Below, piece after piece: positions 47,164 through 55,003 of a stretch of 64,000 bases of DNA; position 1 is the stretch's first letter, and every line of letters begins with the position of its first letter. Position numbers and translations under genes: made by a program. The notes beneath the pieces were generated by a model. The model ran no database searches. It had not been told where the DNA came from and saw only the letters and a list, made by a program, of their open reading frames with translations. Source of the stretch: Mycolicibacterium canariasense (GTDB lineage Bacteria; Actinomycetota; Actinomycetes; Mycobacteriales; Mycobacteriaceae); the NCBI RefSeq assembly GCF_002101555.1, contig NZ_LQOL01000081.1:124001-188000 (forward strand), in the 5' to 3' direction.

Positions 47164-47185
47164 TGAGTAGTCCACTACTCGAATC
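47164..47185. promoter_or_regulatory. Dyad GTAGT-CC-ACTAC at the left edge of the biosynthetic cluster
   Basis: The core GTAGT-CC-ACTAC is a perfect inverted repeat (with flanking GA/TC, 7-bp arms). It is followed by TCGAATC and lies 78 bp upstream of the metalloprotease ATG. Over 22 bp it differs at only three positions from the site at 62511-62532 upstream of the opposite arm of the cluster. It is a probable shared operator or activator site. Confidence 0.7.
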
Positions 47186-47262
47186 CTCTCACCCACGACG
47201 CCAGATACTCGGTGTGGTCGCTGCTGTACCTGGTGGCAGTGACCAGAACGAGAGGAAAAGCC

Positions 47263-48159
47263 ATGACTGCAACACAACTCGAATCAGCGATAGCTGATCC
47301 TTCGAACGGGCACGAGCCCGCGGATTCCGCTATGGAGGTCGCCTGCAGCATCAGGCGTCTGCCGCTCCGGCTGGCCGAACGTGCCGCAAAGGTGAGCATC
47401 AGTCTCAACCCAGCGAACGCACCGCTCCTGGAATTTGCGGATATCGCTTCGCCCCTTCCCGATTCGCCGCTCGCACTCACCTTGCTGACGACGAAATACT
47501 GGGGTCCTGCTCAGCGAGCGTTCTCGGTGAGCTTCATGGAGGCCACGCCTGCGGACCTGCGGACCCGCATTGTCAGCCATCTCAACGCCTGGAGTCTGCG
47601 GACCGGCGTCTCTTTCGCCGAAACCGCAGGTGTCGGCGATGTCCGCATATCTCGCGGACCGGGCGGCTACTGGTCCTACCTCGGCTCCGATATCAAGCTC
47701 GTACCGGCGAATCGGCAGACGATGAACCTGCAGGGCTTCACCATGAACACACCGGATTCGGAGTTCCGGCGAGTCATCCGCCACGAAGCAGGCCACACCC
47801 TCGGCTTCCCGCACGAACACATGCGCAAAGAGTTGGTGGAACGAATCGACCCGGCGAAGGCGTATCCGTACTTCCTGGCCAACCAGGGCTGGTCGAAGGA
47901 GATGGTCGACCAGCAGGTGCTGACGCCGCTGAACAGTGCGTCGATCCTCGGAACTGCCGCCGACCAGGACTCGATCATGTGCTATCAGCTGCCGGGAGCC
48001 ATCACATATGACGGTCGCCCCATTCGGGGTGGCACCGATATCAACGCGACCGACTACTCGTTCGCCGCACGGATATACCCGAAGTCCCGTTCCGCGGGTA
48101 GCCAAGCCGGCGCCGCCGATGATTGGGGCGTAGAAGAAGACGTAGACATCTCGGTGTGA
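47263..48159 (+). CDS. Zinc metalloprotease of the astacin/metzincin type
   Basis: A 298-residue protease. The zinc site HEAGHTLGFPH spans residues 174-184 with all three His ligands and the catalytic Glu. The Met-turn SIMCYQL follows at Met239, which is diagnostic of metzincins and closest to family M12A. No signal peptide or membrane segment is visible at the N-terminus, so secretion, if any, is unconventional. The first 75 residues may be a propeptide. AGAGGAAA lies just before the ATG. It opens the + arm of the cluster, below the shared dyad at 47164-47185. The substrate is unknown. Confidence 0.88.
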   Translation: MTATQLESAIADPSNGHEPADSAMEVACSIRRLPLRLAERAAKVSISLNPANAPLLEFADIASPLPDSPLALTLLTTKYWGPAQRAFSVSFMEATPADLRTRIVSHLNAWSLRTGVSFAETAGVGDVRISRGPGGYWSYLGSDIKLVPANRQTMNLQGFTMNTPDSEFRRVIRHEAGHTLGFPHEHMRKELVERIDPAKAYPYFLANQGWSKEMVDQQVLTPLNSASILGTAADQDSIMCYQLPGAITYDGRPIRGGTDINATDYSFAARIYPKSRSAGSQAGAADDWGVEEDVDISV

Positions 48160-48175
48160 CGGTAGCGTTCCGGGC

Positions 48176-48484
48176 ATGGCCCACTACGTCGATATCGCGC
48201 GCGAGCCGGGACCACCACCGGCTCACCTCACCGTCGACGTCGACGACGTACTCCGGTTTTCGGCGTCCGGAGCCGTCGTCCGGGAGGGGGAAAGTGTCGA
48301 AATACTCGGCATTCTCAATGAGGCCATCGTCGCCACAAACGGTGAGCTGCTCGCCCCGCAGGGCCCACCGAACGTCGTCCTGGTCCGCGCATGTGCCCCC
48401 GGTAGCGCATCGCTCGAGATCATCGCCGGCGATCCCTTTCAGCCATCGGATAGCCGACGGACCGTGCGTATCGTGGTCAATTGA
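48176..48484 (+). CDS. Small beta-rich protein paired with the metalloprotease
   Basis: A 102-residue acidic protein with alternating hydrophobic pattern (LTVDVDDVLRFSASGAVVREG, SVEILGILNEAIVATNG, VVLVRACAPGSASLEIIAG, RTVRIVVN) suggesting an Ig-like beta sandwich. No signal peptide, no cysteine pair and no named motif are seen. It starts 16 bp after the protease stop, so the two are almost certainly cotranscribed. Possible roles are an inhibitor, chaperone or substrate of the protease, by context only. Confidence 0.65.
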   Translation: MAHYVDIAREPGPPPAHLTVDVDDVLRFSASGAVVREGESVEILGILNEAIVATNGELLAPQGPPNVVLVRACAPGSASLEIIAGDPFQPSDSRRTVRIVVN

Positions 48485-48592
48485 GCCGAAACTATCGACG
48501 ACGCGCCGTGTTACCGAAAACCGGGGGCCGCTGAACCATGGTGACGTGAGCATTCGACCGCCAGATCTCCACTCACGGGCTACATTGGGCCC

Positions 48593-49840
48593 GTGAGCCC
48601 GCAAGGACGGCCGCTTTCCCCGTTCGAGTCGATCCACGCGTTGGTGTCCGAGACGACGGTGATGGCGATTCGGGTCACCGAACCGCTGGACCGGGATGCG
48701 CTGGGGCGCGCGTGGGAGCTACTGGTGCAGCGCAATCCGGTGCTGACCGGGCGGATCGAGTTCGGCGCGGCGGGCCTGGAGCTGACGGTGGATGGGGCCG
48801 CACCCGAGCCGGTGAGCACCGGCCGGGTCGACCCCGAGCACACCACCACCACCCCCATCGCGTTCGGTGCCCCGGTCGCGGGTCTGGATATCACCGGCGA
48901 CTGGGTCAGCCTGATCACCCACCACGCGATCGCCGACGGCATCCTGATGTACCACTGGTTCCGCACCCTCTGCGAGAACTACATCCAGATCGTTTCCGGT
49001 GCAGAGATTTCGGCGCCGGATCCGGCACCGGTCCCGGCGGCCACCGAGACCCTGCTCGCCGACCGCGGTGTCACCAAGGGCAGCCGCACCGGCGCCGAGC
49101 GGCTCGACGGGGTACCCGTGCACCCGTTCCGGGACCCCGTCGGCCGGGCCCCGGGCGCGGACCCGTTCGCCCTGCACCGGTTGATCACCGTGTTCAGCCC
49201 CGACCAGACTGCCGCCCTGCGCGCGTCGGCCAAGGCCCACCACGAGACGTTGCACGGATTGATCTGCGGTGCGGTCCTTTCCGCCGAGCGTGAGTTGCTG
49301 GAGCCCGACGGTGCGCTGCCGCTCGGGCTGATCTCACACGTCAACATCCGCAGGTGGCTGACGCCGCCGGCGCGGGACGCCGACGGCACCAACGTGCAGG
49401 GCTATTCGTGCGCGCAGGTGTCCGTCGGCCGTGGCGACGACCCGCGCGTGATCGGCGAGCAGATCCTGGCGCAGCTGCACACCGACCTGGACGAGGGGGT
49501 GGTGCAACAGACCTGCCTGCACATCCCGGAGATCATCGCCCGCTGGGCCAGCAGCGACAACCTGGAACCGATCTCCGTCTCGAACATGGGCGATTTCGGA
49601 TCGCTGCCGGTGCCGGCCTCCGACTTCCGCGTCCGGGGTAACGCGAACTACGCCGTGCTGGCCGCCGGCGGCCCGCCGGAGAACCTGCCGCTGTCCACCG
49701 GCCGGCACCACGCCGTGTTCAGTTACGGCGGCCGGCTCAACATCCAGACCACCTATCCCGCCGCGGTGCTCACCCCCGACCGGGCGCAAGCCTTCGCCGA
49801 CCGGATCAAGGAACTGCTGCTGGCGATGCTGGATGACTGA
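48593..49840 (+). CDS. PapA5-like acyltransferase (condensation-domain fold)
   Basis: A 415-residue acyltransferase related to the polyketide-associated PapA proteins that esterify alcohols of mycobacterial lipids. The catalytic motif HHAIADG lies at residues 110-116 and the second half has the DFG-like region NMGDFGSLPV. The GTG at 48593 gives MSPQGRPLSPFESIHALV. It overlaps the P450 gene by 8 bp, so the two are coupled. In the cluster it may transfer the acyl chain loaded on the carrier protein at 56079-56324 to a hydroxyl of the product. Substrates are inferred. Confidence 0.85.
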   Translation: MSPQGRPLSPFESIHALVSETTVMAIRVTEPLDRDALGRAWELLVQRNPVLTGRIEFGAAGLELTVDGAAPEPVSTGRVDPEHTTTTPIAFGAPVAGLDITGDWVSLITHHAIADGILMYHWFRTLCENYIQIVSGAEISAPDPAPVPAATETLLADRGVTKGSRTGAERLDGVPVHPFRDPVGRAPGADPFALHRLITVFSPDQTAALRASAKAHHETLHGLICGAVLSAERELLEPDGALPLGLISHVNIRRWLTPPARDADGTNVQGYSCAQVSVGRGDDPRVIGEQILAQLHTDLDEGVVQQTCLHIPEIIARWASSDNLEPISVSNMGDFGSLPVPASDFRVRGNANYAVLAAGGPPENLPLSTGRHHAVFSYGGRLNIQTTYPAAVLTPDRAQAFADRIKELLLAMLDD

Positions 49841-51116
49841 GATACCCACCGCAGCAGGACGATTGCCGGTTCTCGGGCATGCACACCTGGTCGCCGGCGA
49901 CCCGCGGAAATTCCTGCTGTCCCTACCCAGCCACGAGCCGATCCTGCGGGTCTATCTCGGCCCGCAAGCCTCCTATCTGCTCACCACTCCCGAGCTGATC
50001 CGCGATGTCAGCCTGGGTCGCGCGGGCAACTTCCACCGTGAGGCACTGCGGGAAGCCATCGGCGATCTGGTCAGCGGGGCCACCAATGTGCTCAGCGGCG
50101 ACGAGCACGACCTACGCCGCAGGCTGATCGCCCCGGTGTTCCGGCAGGGCCGGCTGACCGAGTACACGCAGACCGTGGCCGCCATCGCCGAAGAATGGTC
50201 GGCGTCCCTGGCCACGGGTCCGTGCGCAGATCTGCGGATCCGGGTACACGACCTGGTGACCCGGACCATGTTCGCCACCCTCTTCCAATCCGACACCGGC
50301 GACGGTGAGATCGGCCTCATCCGGGAACGGGTGCCGTGGCTGCTGTCCGAGGTCATCATCCGCGGTGCGCTTCCCAAACCGATTCGGCGGCTTCGATTCT
50401 GGGCCGACCGCAGATTCGTCGGCCAGTCCCGCGAGGTGCGCGCCGCCATGAAATCCTTGATCCGGCAGCGCCGTGACGACCCCGACCGCGGCGATATGCT
50501 CTCGGCCCTGCTGCATCATGTCGACGCCGAGACCGGCGCGACGTTGTCCGACGACGATATGGTCGACGAACTGCTGCTGGCGCTGGCCGCCGGTATCGGC
50601 TCGCAATCCTCGATGTTCTCCTGGCTCATCTACGAGGTCGCCCGGGCGCCACAGCTGGCTGAACGGGTGTACGCCGAAGTGGACGCCGGCGCGGAACGGC
50701 CGTTGCTGCGCAATGTGCTCACCGAGACGCTACGGGTGTGGGCGCCGTGGATCAGCCTGATCACCTCCGACGGACCGGTGCGCATCGGCTCCGCCGAGTT
50801 CCCCGACGGGACCAACATCCTGTTCAGCCCCTACCTGGTGCACCACCAGGAACGCTACTTCCCGCGTGCGGCGGTCTTCGACCCGGACCGATGGGATGGC
50901 GACACCGGCGACCGGCAGGCCATGATGCCGTTCGGGCTGGGCCAACGGCATTGCCCGGGAAGCCAGTTCGCGCTGCTGTCCATCACCGCGCAGGCGTCCG
51001 CGTTGTTCTCCCGTTGGCGGGTGACACTGCCCGACGACTTCACCGTGACGGCCCAGGGCAAGGACTTCGTGCTGTCGCCGACCACCCTGCCGGTGACGTT
51101 GACGGCGCGACGCTAA
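49833..51116 (+). CDS. Cytochrome P450 with atypical I-helix
   Basis: A 427-residue haem mono-oxygenase. The haem-binding loop is PFGLGQRHCPG with the ligand Cys near 374, the K-helix ETLRVW gives the E-x-x-R motif, and PDRWDGD is the meander. The I-helix reads LALAAGIGSQSSMF, lacking the usual acid-alcohol pair (D/E-T) used for proton delivery, so its catalysis may be unusual or substrate-assisted. It is coupled to the PapA5-like gene and ends 4 bp inside the convergent glycosyltransferase gene. It probably oxidises the cluster's lipid. Confidence 0.9.
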   Translation: MTEIPTAAGRLPVLGHAHLVAGDPRKFLLSLPSHEPILRVYLGPQASYLLTTPELIRDVSLGRAGNFHREALREAIGDLVSGATNVLSGDEHDLRRRLIAPVFRQGRLTEYTQTVAAIAEEWSASLATGPCADLRIRVHDLVTRTMFATLFQSDTGDGEIGLIRERVPWLLSEVIIRGALPKPIRRLRFWADRRFVGQSREVRAAMKSLIRQRRDDPDRGDMLSALLHHVDAETGATLSDDDMVDELLLALAAGIGSQSSMFSWLIYEVARAPQLAERVYAEVDAGAERPLLRNVLTETLRVWAPWISLITSDGPVRIGSAEFPDGTNILFSPYLVHHQERYFPRAAVFDPDRWDGDTGDRQAMMPFGLGQRHCPGSQFALLSITAQASALFSRWRVTLPDDFTVTAQGKDFVLSPTTLPVTLTARR

Positions 51117-52396
51117 CCGGCGGCGGTCTTCTCGGCGATATCGCACACCCGTGGCACCCCGTCCCCGGTCGCCCGCAGCCGCTCACCCAGCGCAGCCGCC
51201 GCGGCGCGGGTCCGCTCGTCCAACAGGGTGTCGATCGCACCGCTCAAGGTGTCGGCGCCGAGCTTGGTGAACGGCACGTGCGCGCCGACACCGAGGCGCT
51301 GGACCTGGTTGCCCCACAACGGCTGATCGAAGGACACCGAGCACACCAGGGTCGGCAGGCCGGCGCGCAGACTCTCGAAGAGGGTGCCGATGCCGCCGTG
51401 GTGCACCGCGGCACCGCAATGCGGGAAGATCAGATCGTGCGCCAGGGCGTCCACGATGAGCAGGTTGGATCCGGTGTGCACGGTGTCGGCGCCCAACGTC
51501 GCGCCACCCATGCTGATCAGGGCCCGCTGCCCGGTGCGATCGCAGATCCGCTGGATCAGGCCGATCACCGATCCGAAGTCCTGGATCGGCAGGCTGCCGA
51601 ACCCGAAGAAGATGGGCGGGGTACCGGCTTTCGCCCATTCCAGTACCTCGGTGTGCCGGTCGGCCAGCTCGCCGATCGCTTCTCGCGCCGACCGAGGCAG
51701 CCACAGGAATCCGACGAAAGGCCGTGCGGCGCCCCATTCCTCGGCCAGGCCGGGTACCAGCGCGGGATCGTACATCTGCAATTCGGGCACCTGGCGTCGG
51801 GCGAGCAACGCTTCGGTGCTGGATCTGGACTTCGGCAGGTCCAGCTTGGTGCGCAGGTTGTTGAGGTATTTGCCGAACACCGCGGTGCGCAGCCGCTCGA
51901 CCGCCGACCACGCGGCGCGGTTCACCACGCCGGGCGTCGGCCAGTGATGCGGCAGCGCCCCCGGTGGGGCGTAGCTACCGTTGCGGCGACTGGGGTAGGT
52001 GTGCAGGGTGACCATCGGGATATCGCGCGCCTCGGCCAGAATCACCGACCTGTCCTCGCTGAAGGTGGTGCAGATGATCATCTCGGCGTCCTGCGCGATG
52101 TCCAGCAGCTCGTCGTCCATCCGGTCGGCATAGTCGGCCATCTGGCCCGACACCATCGACATCAGTTTGAACGAATTGCCGGCGGCCAGCGCACGCTGCC
52201 CCTCGGGTGACGAGTACAGGGCATGCACGTCGGGGCCGAATTGGCGGGCCGCCAGACCGGTTTTGCCGACGAAGTCGACGAAGTTCGGCGGCGCGCCGAT
52301 GATGACGGTGTGTCCCCGGCGTTCCAGCTCCAGGCCCAGCGCGATCCCGGGCTGGACGTCACCGCGGCTGCCGACAAGGGGGATGAGGATGCGCAT
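51113..52396 (-). CDS. GT1-family glycosyltransferase (GtfA/Rv1524 type)
   Basis: A 427-residue GT-B glycosyltransferase like those that decorate glycopeptidolipids and related lipids. The N-terminus MRILIPLVGSRGDVQPGIALG is the acceptor-domain signature, and the C-terminal donor site is HCGAAVHHGGIGTLFESLRAGLP followed by FDQPLWGNQVQRLG. I chose the ATG at 52396, preceded by AAAGGTG. It is the last gene of the eight-gene - arm and would add a sugar to the product. The sugar donor is unknown. Confidence 0.9.
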   Translation of the reverse strand: MRILIPLVGSRGDVQPGIALGLELERRGHTVIIGAPPNFVDFVGKTGLAARQFGPDVHALYSSPEGQRALAAGNSFKLMSMVSGQMADYADRMDDELLDIAQDAEMIICTTFSEDRSVILAEARDIPMVTLHTYPSRRNGSYAPPGALPHHWPTPGVVNRAAWSAVERLRTAVFGKYLNNLRTKLDLPKSRSSTEALLARRQVPELQMYDPALVPGLAEEWGAARPFVGFLWLPRSAREAIGELADRHTEVLEWAKAGTPPIFFGFGSLPIQDFGSVIGLIQRICDRTGQRALISMGGATLGADTVHTGSNLLIVDALAHDLIFPHCGAAVHHGGIGTLFESLRAGLPTLVCSVSFDQPLWGNQVQRLGVGAHVPFTKLGADTLSGAIDTLLDERTRAAAAALGERLRATGDGVPRVCDIAEKTAAG

Positions 52397-52410
52397 GAGA
52401 TTGCACCTTT

Positions 52411-53253
52411 CTAGCCGATCAGGCCCGTGACGATGATGCTGAGGTAGAAGGTGATGACGAAGACCGTGGGCCAAACCACGGGATGTTCTTCTGGTCGCCG
52501 GCGCAGGAAGATCCACAGTCCCACACAGGGCAGCACCGCCGGCGCAAGCACCAGCCGGCTCCCGGTCACACCCGCCGCCAGCAACACCGCACAGACGCCG
52601 AATGCCCATGCGGCCCACGCACTCCCATTCACACCGAGGATGCGGGCATAGGAGTGCGGATCATCGGCTGCGACGCATCGCGAGGTCTTCCTGGCGAACT
52701 CCAGATGCAGAAAGGCGCCGGTGAACACCAGCGGTACGGCCGGCGCGGACAGACCGAGGCCGGGTTGGCCCACCATGATGAATCCGGTCACCAGAAACTG
52801 GGCAGGGCAGACCACCGCGAGATTGACCAGTGGGTTGTCCCGGATCGCCGGGATCCGGGATTCCGCCCACCACAACGCCAGCCCGTACCCCAGGGCCGAT
52901 GCCAGCACGGCCGCCGACGGGAGTGACACCGCGGCGGCCAGCAGCAGCGCCGCCATGGCGGTCGGCGCCATCGCCACCTGCAGTTCCCGCGTGGTGATGC
53001 GCCCCTGCACCAACGGGCGCGACGGGTTGTACCGCCGGTCGTAGTCGAGATCCTTCTGATCGTCGACCATCCGCAGAAACGCCCCGGCCGCGATGAGCGC
53101 CAACGCTTTCAGCGCGGTGTCCCAGGTCGGCCGCCACCCACCCGGCATCCCGGCCGACACGTGCGTCATGCTCTCGACGGCGAGCACCCACAACGTCAGG
53201 TAGACCGGGTAGACCGGTAGGTACCGCTCGGCCAGGAATCTAGATATGGTCAT
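52411..53253 (-). CDS. UbiA-family prenyltransferase
   Basis: A 280-residue integral membrane protein with about eight helices. The Asp-rich motif MVDDQKDLDYDRRYNPSRPLVQG matches the first N/D-D-x-x-D region of UbiA enzymes, which bind isoprenyl diphosphate through magnesium. The second Asp motif is less clear (CVAADDPHSYARILG). Family members attach prenyl or phosphoribosyl-type groups to aromatic, heterocyclic or glycerol acceptors. It overlaps the AfsA-like gene by 14 bp. The isoprenoid and acceptor cannot be determined. Confidence 0.83.
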   Translation of the reverse strand: MTISRFLAERYLPVYPVYLTLWVLAVESMTHVSAGMPGGWRPTWDTALKALALIAAGAFLRMVDDQKDLDYDRRYNPSRPLVQGRITTRELQVAMAPTAMAALLLAAAVSLPSAAVLASALGYGLALWWAESRIPAIRDNPLVNLAVVCPAQFLVTGFIMVGQPGLGLSAPAVPLVFTGAFLHLEFARKTSRCVAADDPHSYARILGVNGSAWAAWAFGVCAVLLAAGVTGSRLVLAPAVLPCVGLWIFLRRRPEEHPVVWPTVFVITFYLSIIVTGLIG

Positions 53254-54172
53254 CGGCGGCGAAGGCCAGTTCGATGGTCGCTCGCGTCTGCCCGGACTGG
53301 GTGACCGCCCCGCGGAAGGTCAGCGCATCCTCGCCGGCCGGCGCCATGGTGACGGTGCTGGGCGCGTCGAGTTCGGTGAACGACTGGAAATCGCAGCGTA
53401 TCCGGGCCGGGCCGGTGACCGTCTCGGCACGACTGCCCAGCAGGCTGATGGCCAGCTGGCGGCCGGCTTCGATGATGAGGCCACCGGGCAGGTGGTCCAG
53501 TGCGTGATCGAAGATCGTCGGGTGCGCGATGTCGACCAACACCGGCGCACAGGCCCCGTCGGCGTGTGGCGTCGGCTCACCGATCACCACGTTCTCCCGG
53601 CAGGACCGGCCCACCCGGGCCGGATGGACCGGCACGGCCTGCGGTCCGGGATCCCAACTGGCACCGGCGCGGAACGCCGACCACTTGGCCGCCGACATCC
53701 AGCCGAAGGCGCCGGAGAGCTCCATCAGCTTGGTGCCCTCGTGGGTGGCGACCGCGGCCACGTCGAGTCCTTGCACGGGCCCGTCCTGCCCGCGACGGAA
53801 TTCCCTGCGCACCATGATGCTGAATTCCAGGTCCAGTGTCTGCGGGCCGCGCCGCAGCGCGGCCGGGTCGACCACCGTCAGCTCGTAGTAACGAACCGTG
53901 TGCCGGGCGTCCAAGGCGACATCGTAGAACAGGTGACTGGCCGCGATACATGCTTGCCGGAAGGCCTCCATGACCAGCAGGGGGTCGTGGTAGCGGCCCT
54001 GCTCACCGGTCATATCGGTGTGGAAGCTGTGCCGCCGCGGCAGCTGCGCATGGCACAGCCACGGAGCAGTCGACTCGGCGGCTCCGGTAACAGAGGTGAC
54101 GAGCACCTCCGAGACTGCGCGTTTGTGCACGAGTTCACGATCGATGGTCCGGGAATAGTTGCTGGCGTTCAT
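53240..54172 (-). CDS. AfsA/ScbA-family gamma-butyrolactone biosynthesis protein
   Basis: A 310-residue protein with two AfsA hotdog repeats. Repeat 1 starts DRELVHKRAVSEVLVTS and continues with HSFHTDM and HDPLLVMEAFRQACIAASH. Repeat 2 starts RENVVIGEPTPHADG and continues with HPTIFDHALDHLPGGLIIEAGRQ. In Streptomyces AfsA condenses a beta-ketoacyl thioester with dihydroxyacetone phosphate, the first step to A-factor-type signalling butyrolactones. The same chemistry would fit an operon with an acyl-AMP ligase, carrier protein and reductase. No receptor gene lies in the cluster. Confidence 0.85.
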   Translation of the reverse strand: MNASNYSRTIDRELVHKRAVSEVLVTSVTGAAESTAPWLCHAQLPRRHSFHTDMTGEQGRYHDPLLVMEAFRQACIAASHLFYDVALDARHTVRYYELTVVDPAALRRGPQTLDLEFSIMVRREFRRGQDGPVQGLDVAAVATHEGTKLMELSGAFGWMSAAKWSAFRAGASWDPGPQAVPVHPARVGRSCRENVVIGEPTPHADGACAPVLVDIAHPTIFDHALDHLPGGLIIEAGRQLAISLLGSRAETVTGPARIRCDFQSFTELDAPSTVTMAPAGEDALTFRGAVTQSGQTRATIELAFAADDHI

Positions 54173-54175
54173 GAT

Positions 54176-55003
54176 TCACCGTTCTGGTTGAGCCCTGTGC
54201 ATGGGCAGATAGGCCGATTGCAGGACGATGCGGTACCACGCATCCAGCGGAATGTGTTGCCGGTCGGCGGTGTCGATGGCCATCAGCCAGTCCTGACCCG
54301 TCGCGGGCCGTGCCACCTTCCCGGCGTCCCGCAACCGCCGCCAGGTGTCGTGCTGCGCGGTGGCCAGGTCCCCGCTGCGCCGCGGCACACCGGCCTCGAT
54401 CTCGGCCGCCAGCCGGGCCGCTTCGGCCGACGCGTCGACGCCGGCGTGGGCTATCGAGATCACGTCGTCGAGAACGGATTCGGAAAAGTAGATGCTCAGC
54501 TCACGCAGCACGTCGTCGGGGTCGTCCGGGGAATGCACCTGGTTGAGCAGGTAGGTTCCCGACGACAGGGCATGGCGCAGCTGACCGGGTGCCCGCTGTG
54601 CCGGATCGGCCGGGCCCTTGTCCGCGGTCAGGCGAACCGACACCGGTTGGGTCCGGTCGGGATGGGTGACGATCAGCACCAGCGACGGGCTGATCTGCGC
54701 CAACTGGTCGGCCAGCCGGCGCCGGTCCGCGGTGGCCCGATGCCAGTTGAAGTACCACAGTGCACGCAGGTGCAATGGGGTGAGCCGAACCGGATGGGCC
54801 CCGACGATGCGGTAGTCGTTGCTGCGCAACCAGGCCACCGCCCGGCTCATCCCACCGGTCACCGCGGCATCGGGTTTGAGCAGCAGAACCGCACGGCCGA
54901 AGGAGAATTCGGCCGCGTCGAGGTGCAACCGGTCCAGCACGTCGTGGGTCTGGACGAAGTACGTGTCGGTGGCGTACCTGCTGACGACATCACTGTGGGT
55001 CAT
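54176..55003 (-). CDS. Nucleoside-diphosphate-kinase-like enzyme
   Basis: A 275-residue protein whose residues ~35-180 follow the NDP kinase pattern: AVLLLKPDAAVTGGM with Lys43, RIVGAHPVRLTP, ADPAQRAPGQLRHAL (the nucleotide-binding P-x-x-A-x-P-G-x-x-R loop), and NQVHSPDDPDDVLRELSIYF with the phospho-accepting His157 in its normal context. It carries a ~35-residue N-terminal and a ~90-residue C-terminal extension that ordinary NDP kinases lack. A general housekeeping role is unlikely inside this operon; it may phosphorylate a pathway intermediate or recycle nucleotide for the nucleotidyltransferase gene. Confidence 0.75.
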   Translation of the reverse strand: MTHSDVVSRYATDTYFVQTHDVLDRLHLDAAEFSFGRAVLLLKPDAAVTGGMSRAVAWLRSNDYRIVGAHPVRLTPLHLRALWYFNWHRATADRRRLADQLAQISPSLVLIVTHPDRTQPVSVRLTADKGPADPAQRAPGQLRHALSSGTYLLNQVHSPDDPDDVLRELSIYFSESVLDDVISIAHAGVDASAEAARLAAEIEAGVPRRSGDLATAQHDTWRRLRDAGKVARPATGQDWLMAIDTADRQHIPLDAWYRIVLQSAYLPMHRAQPER

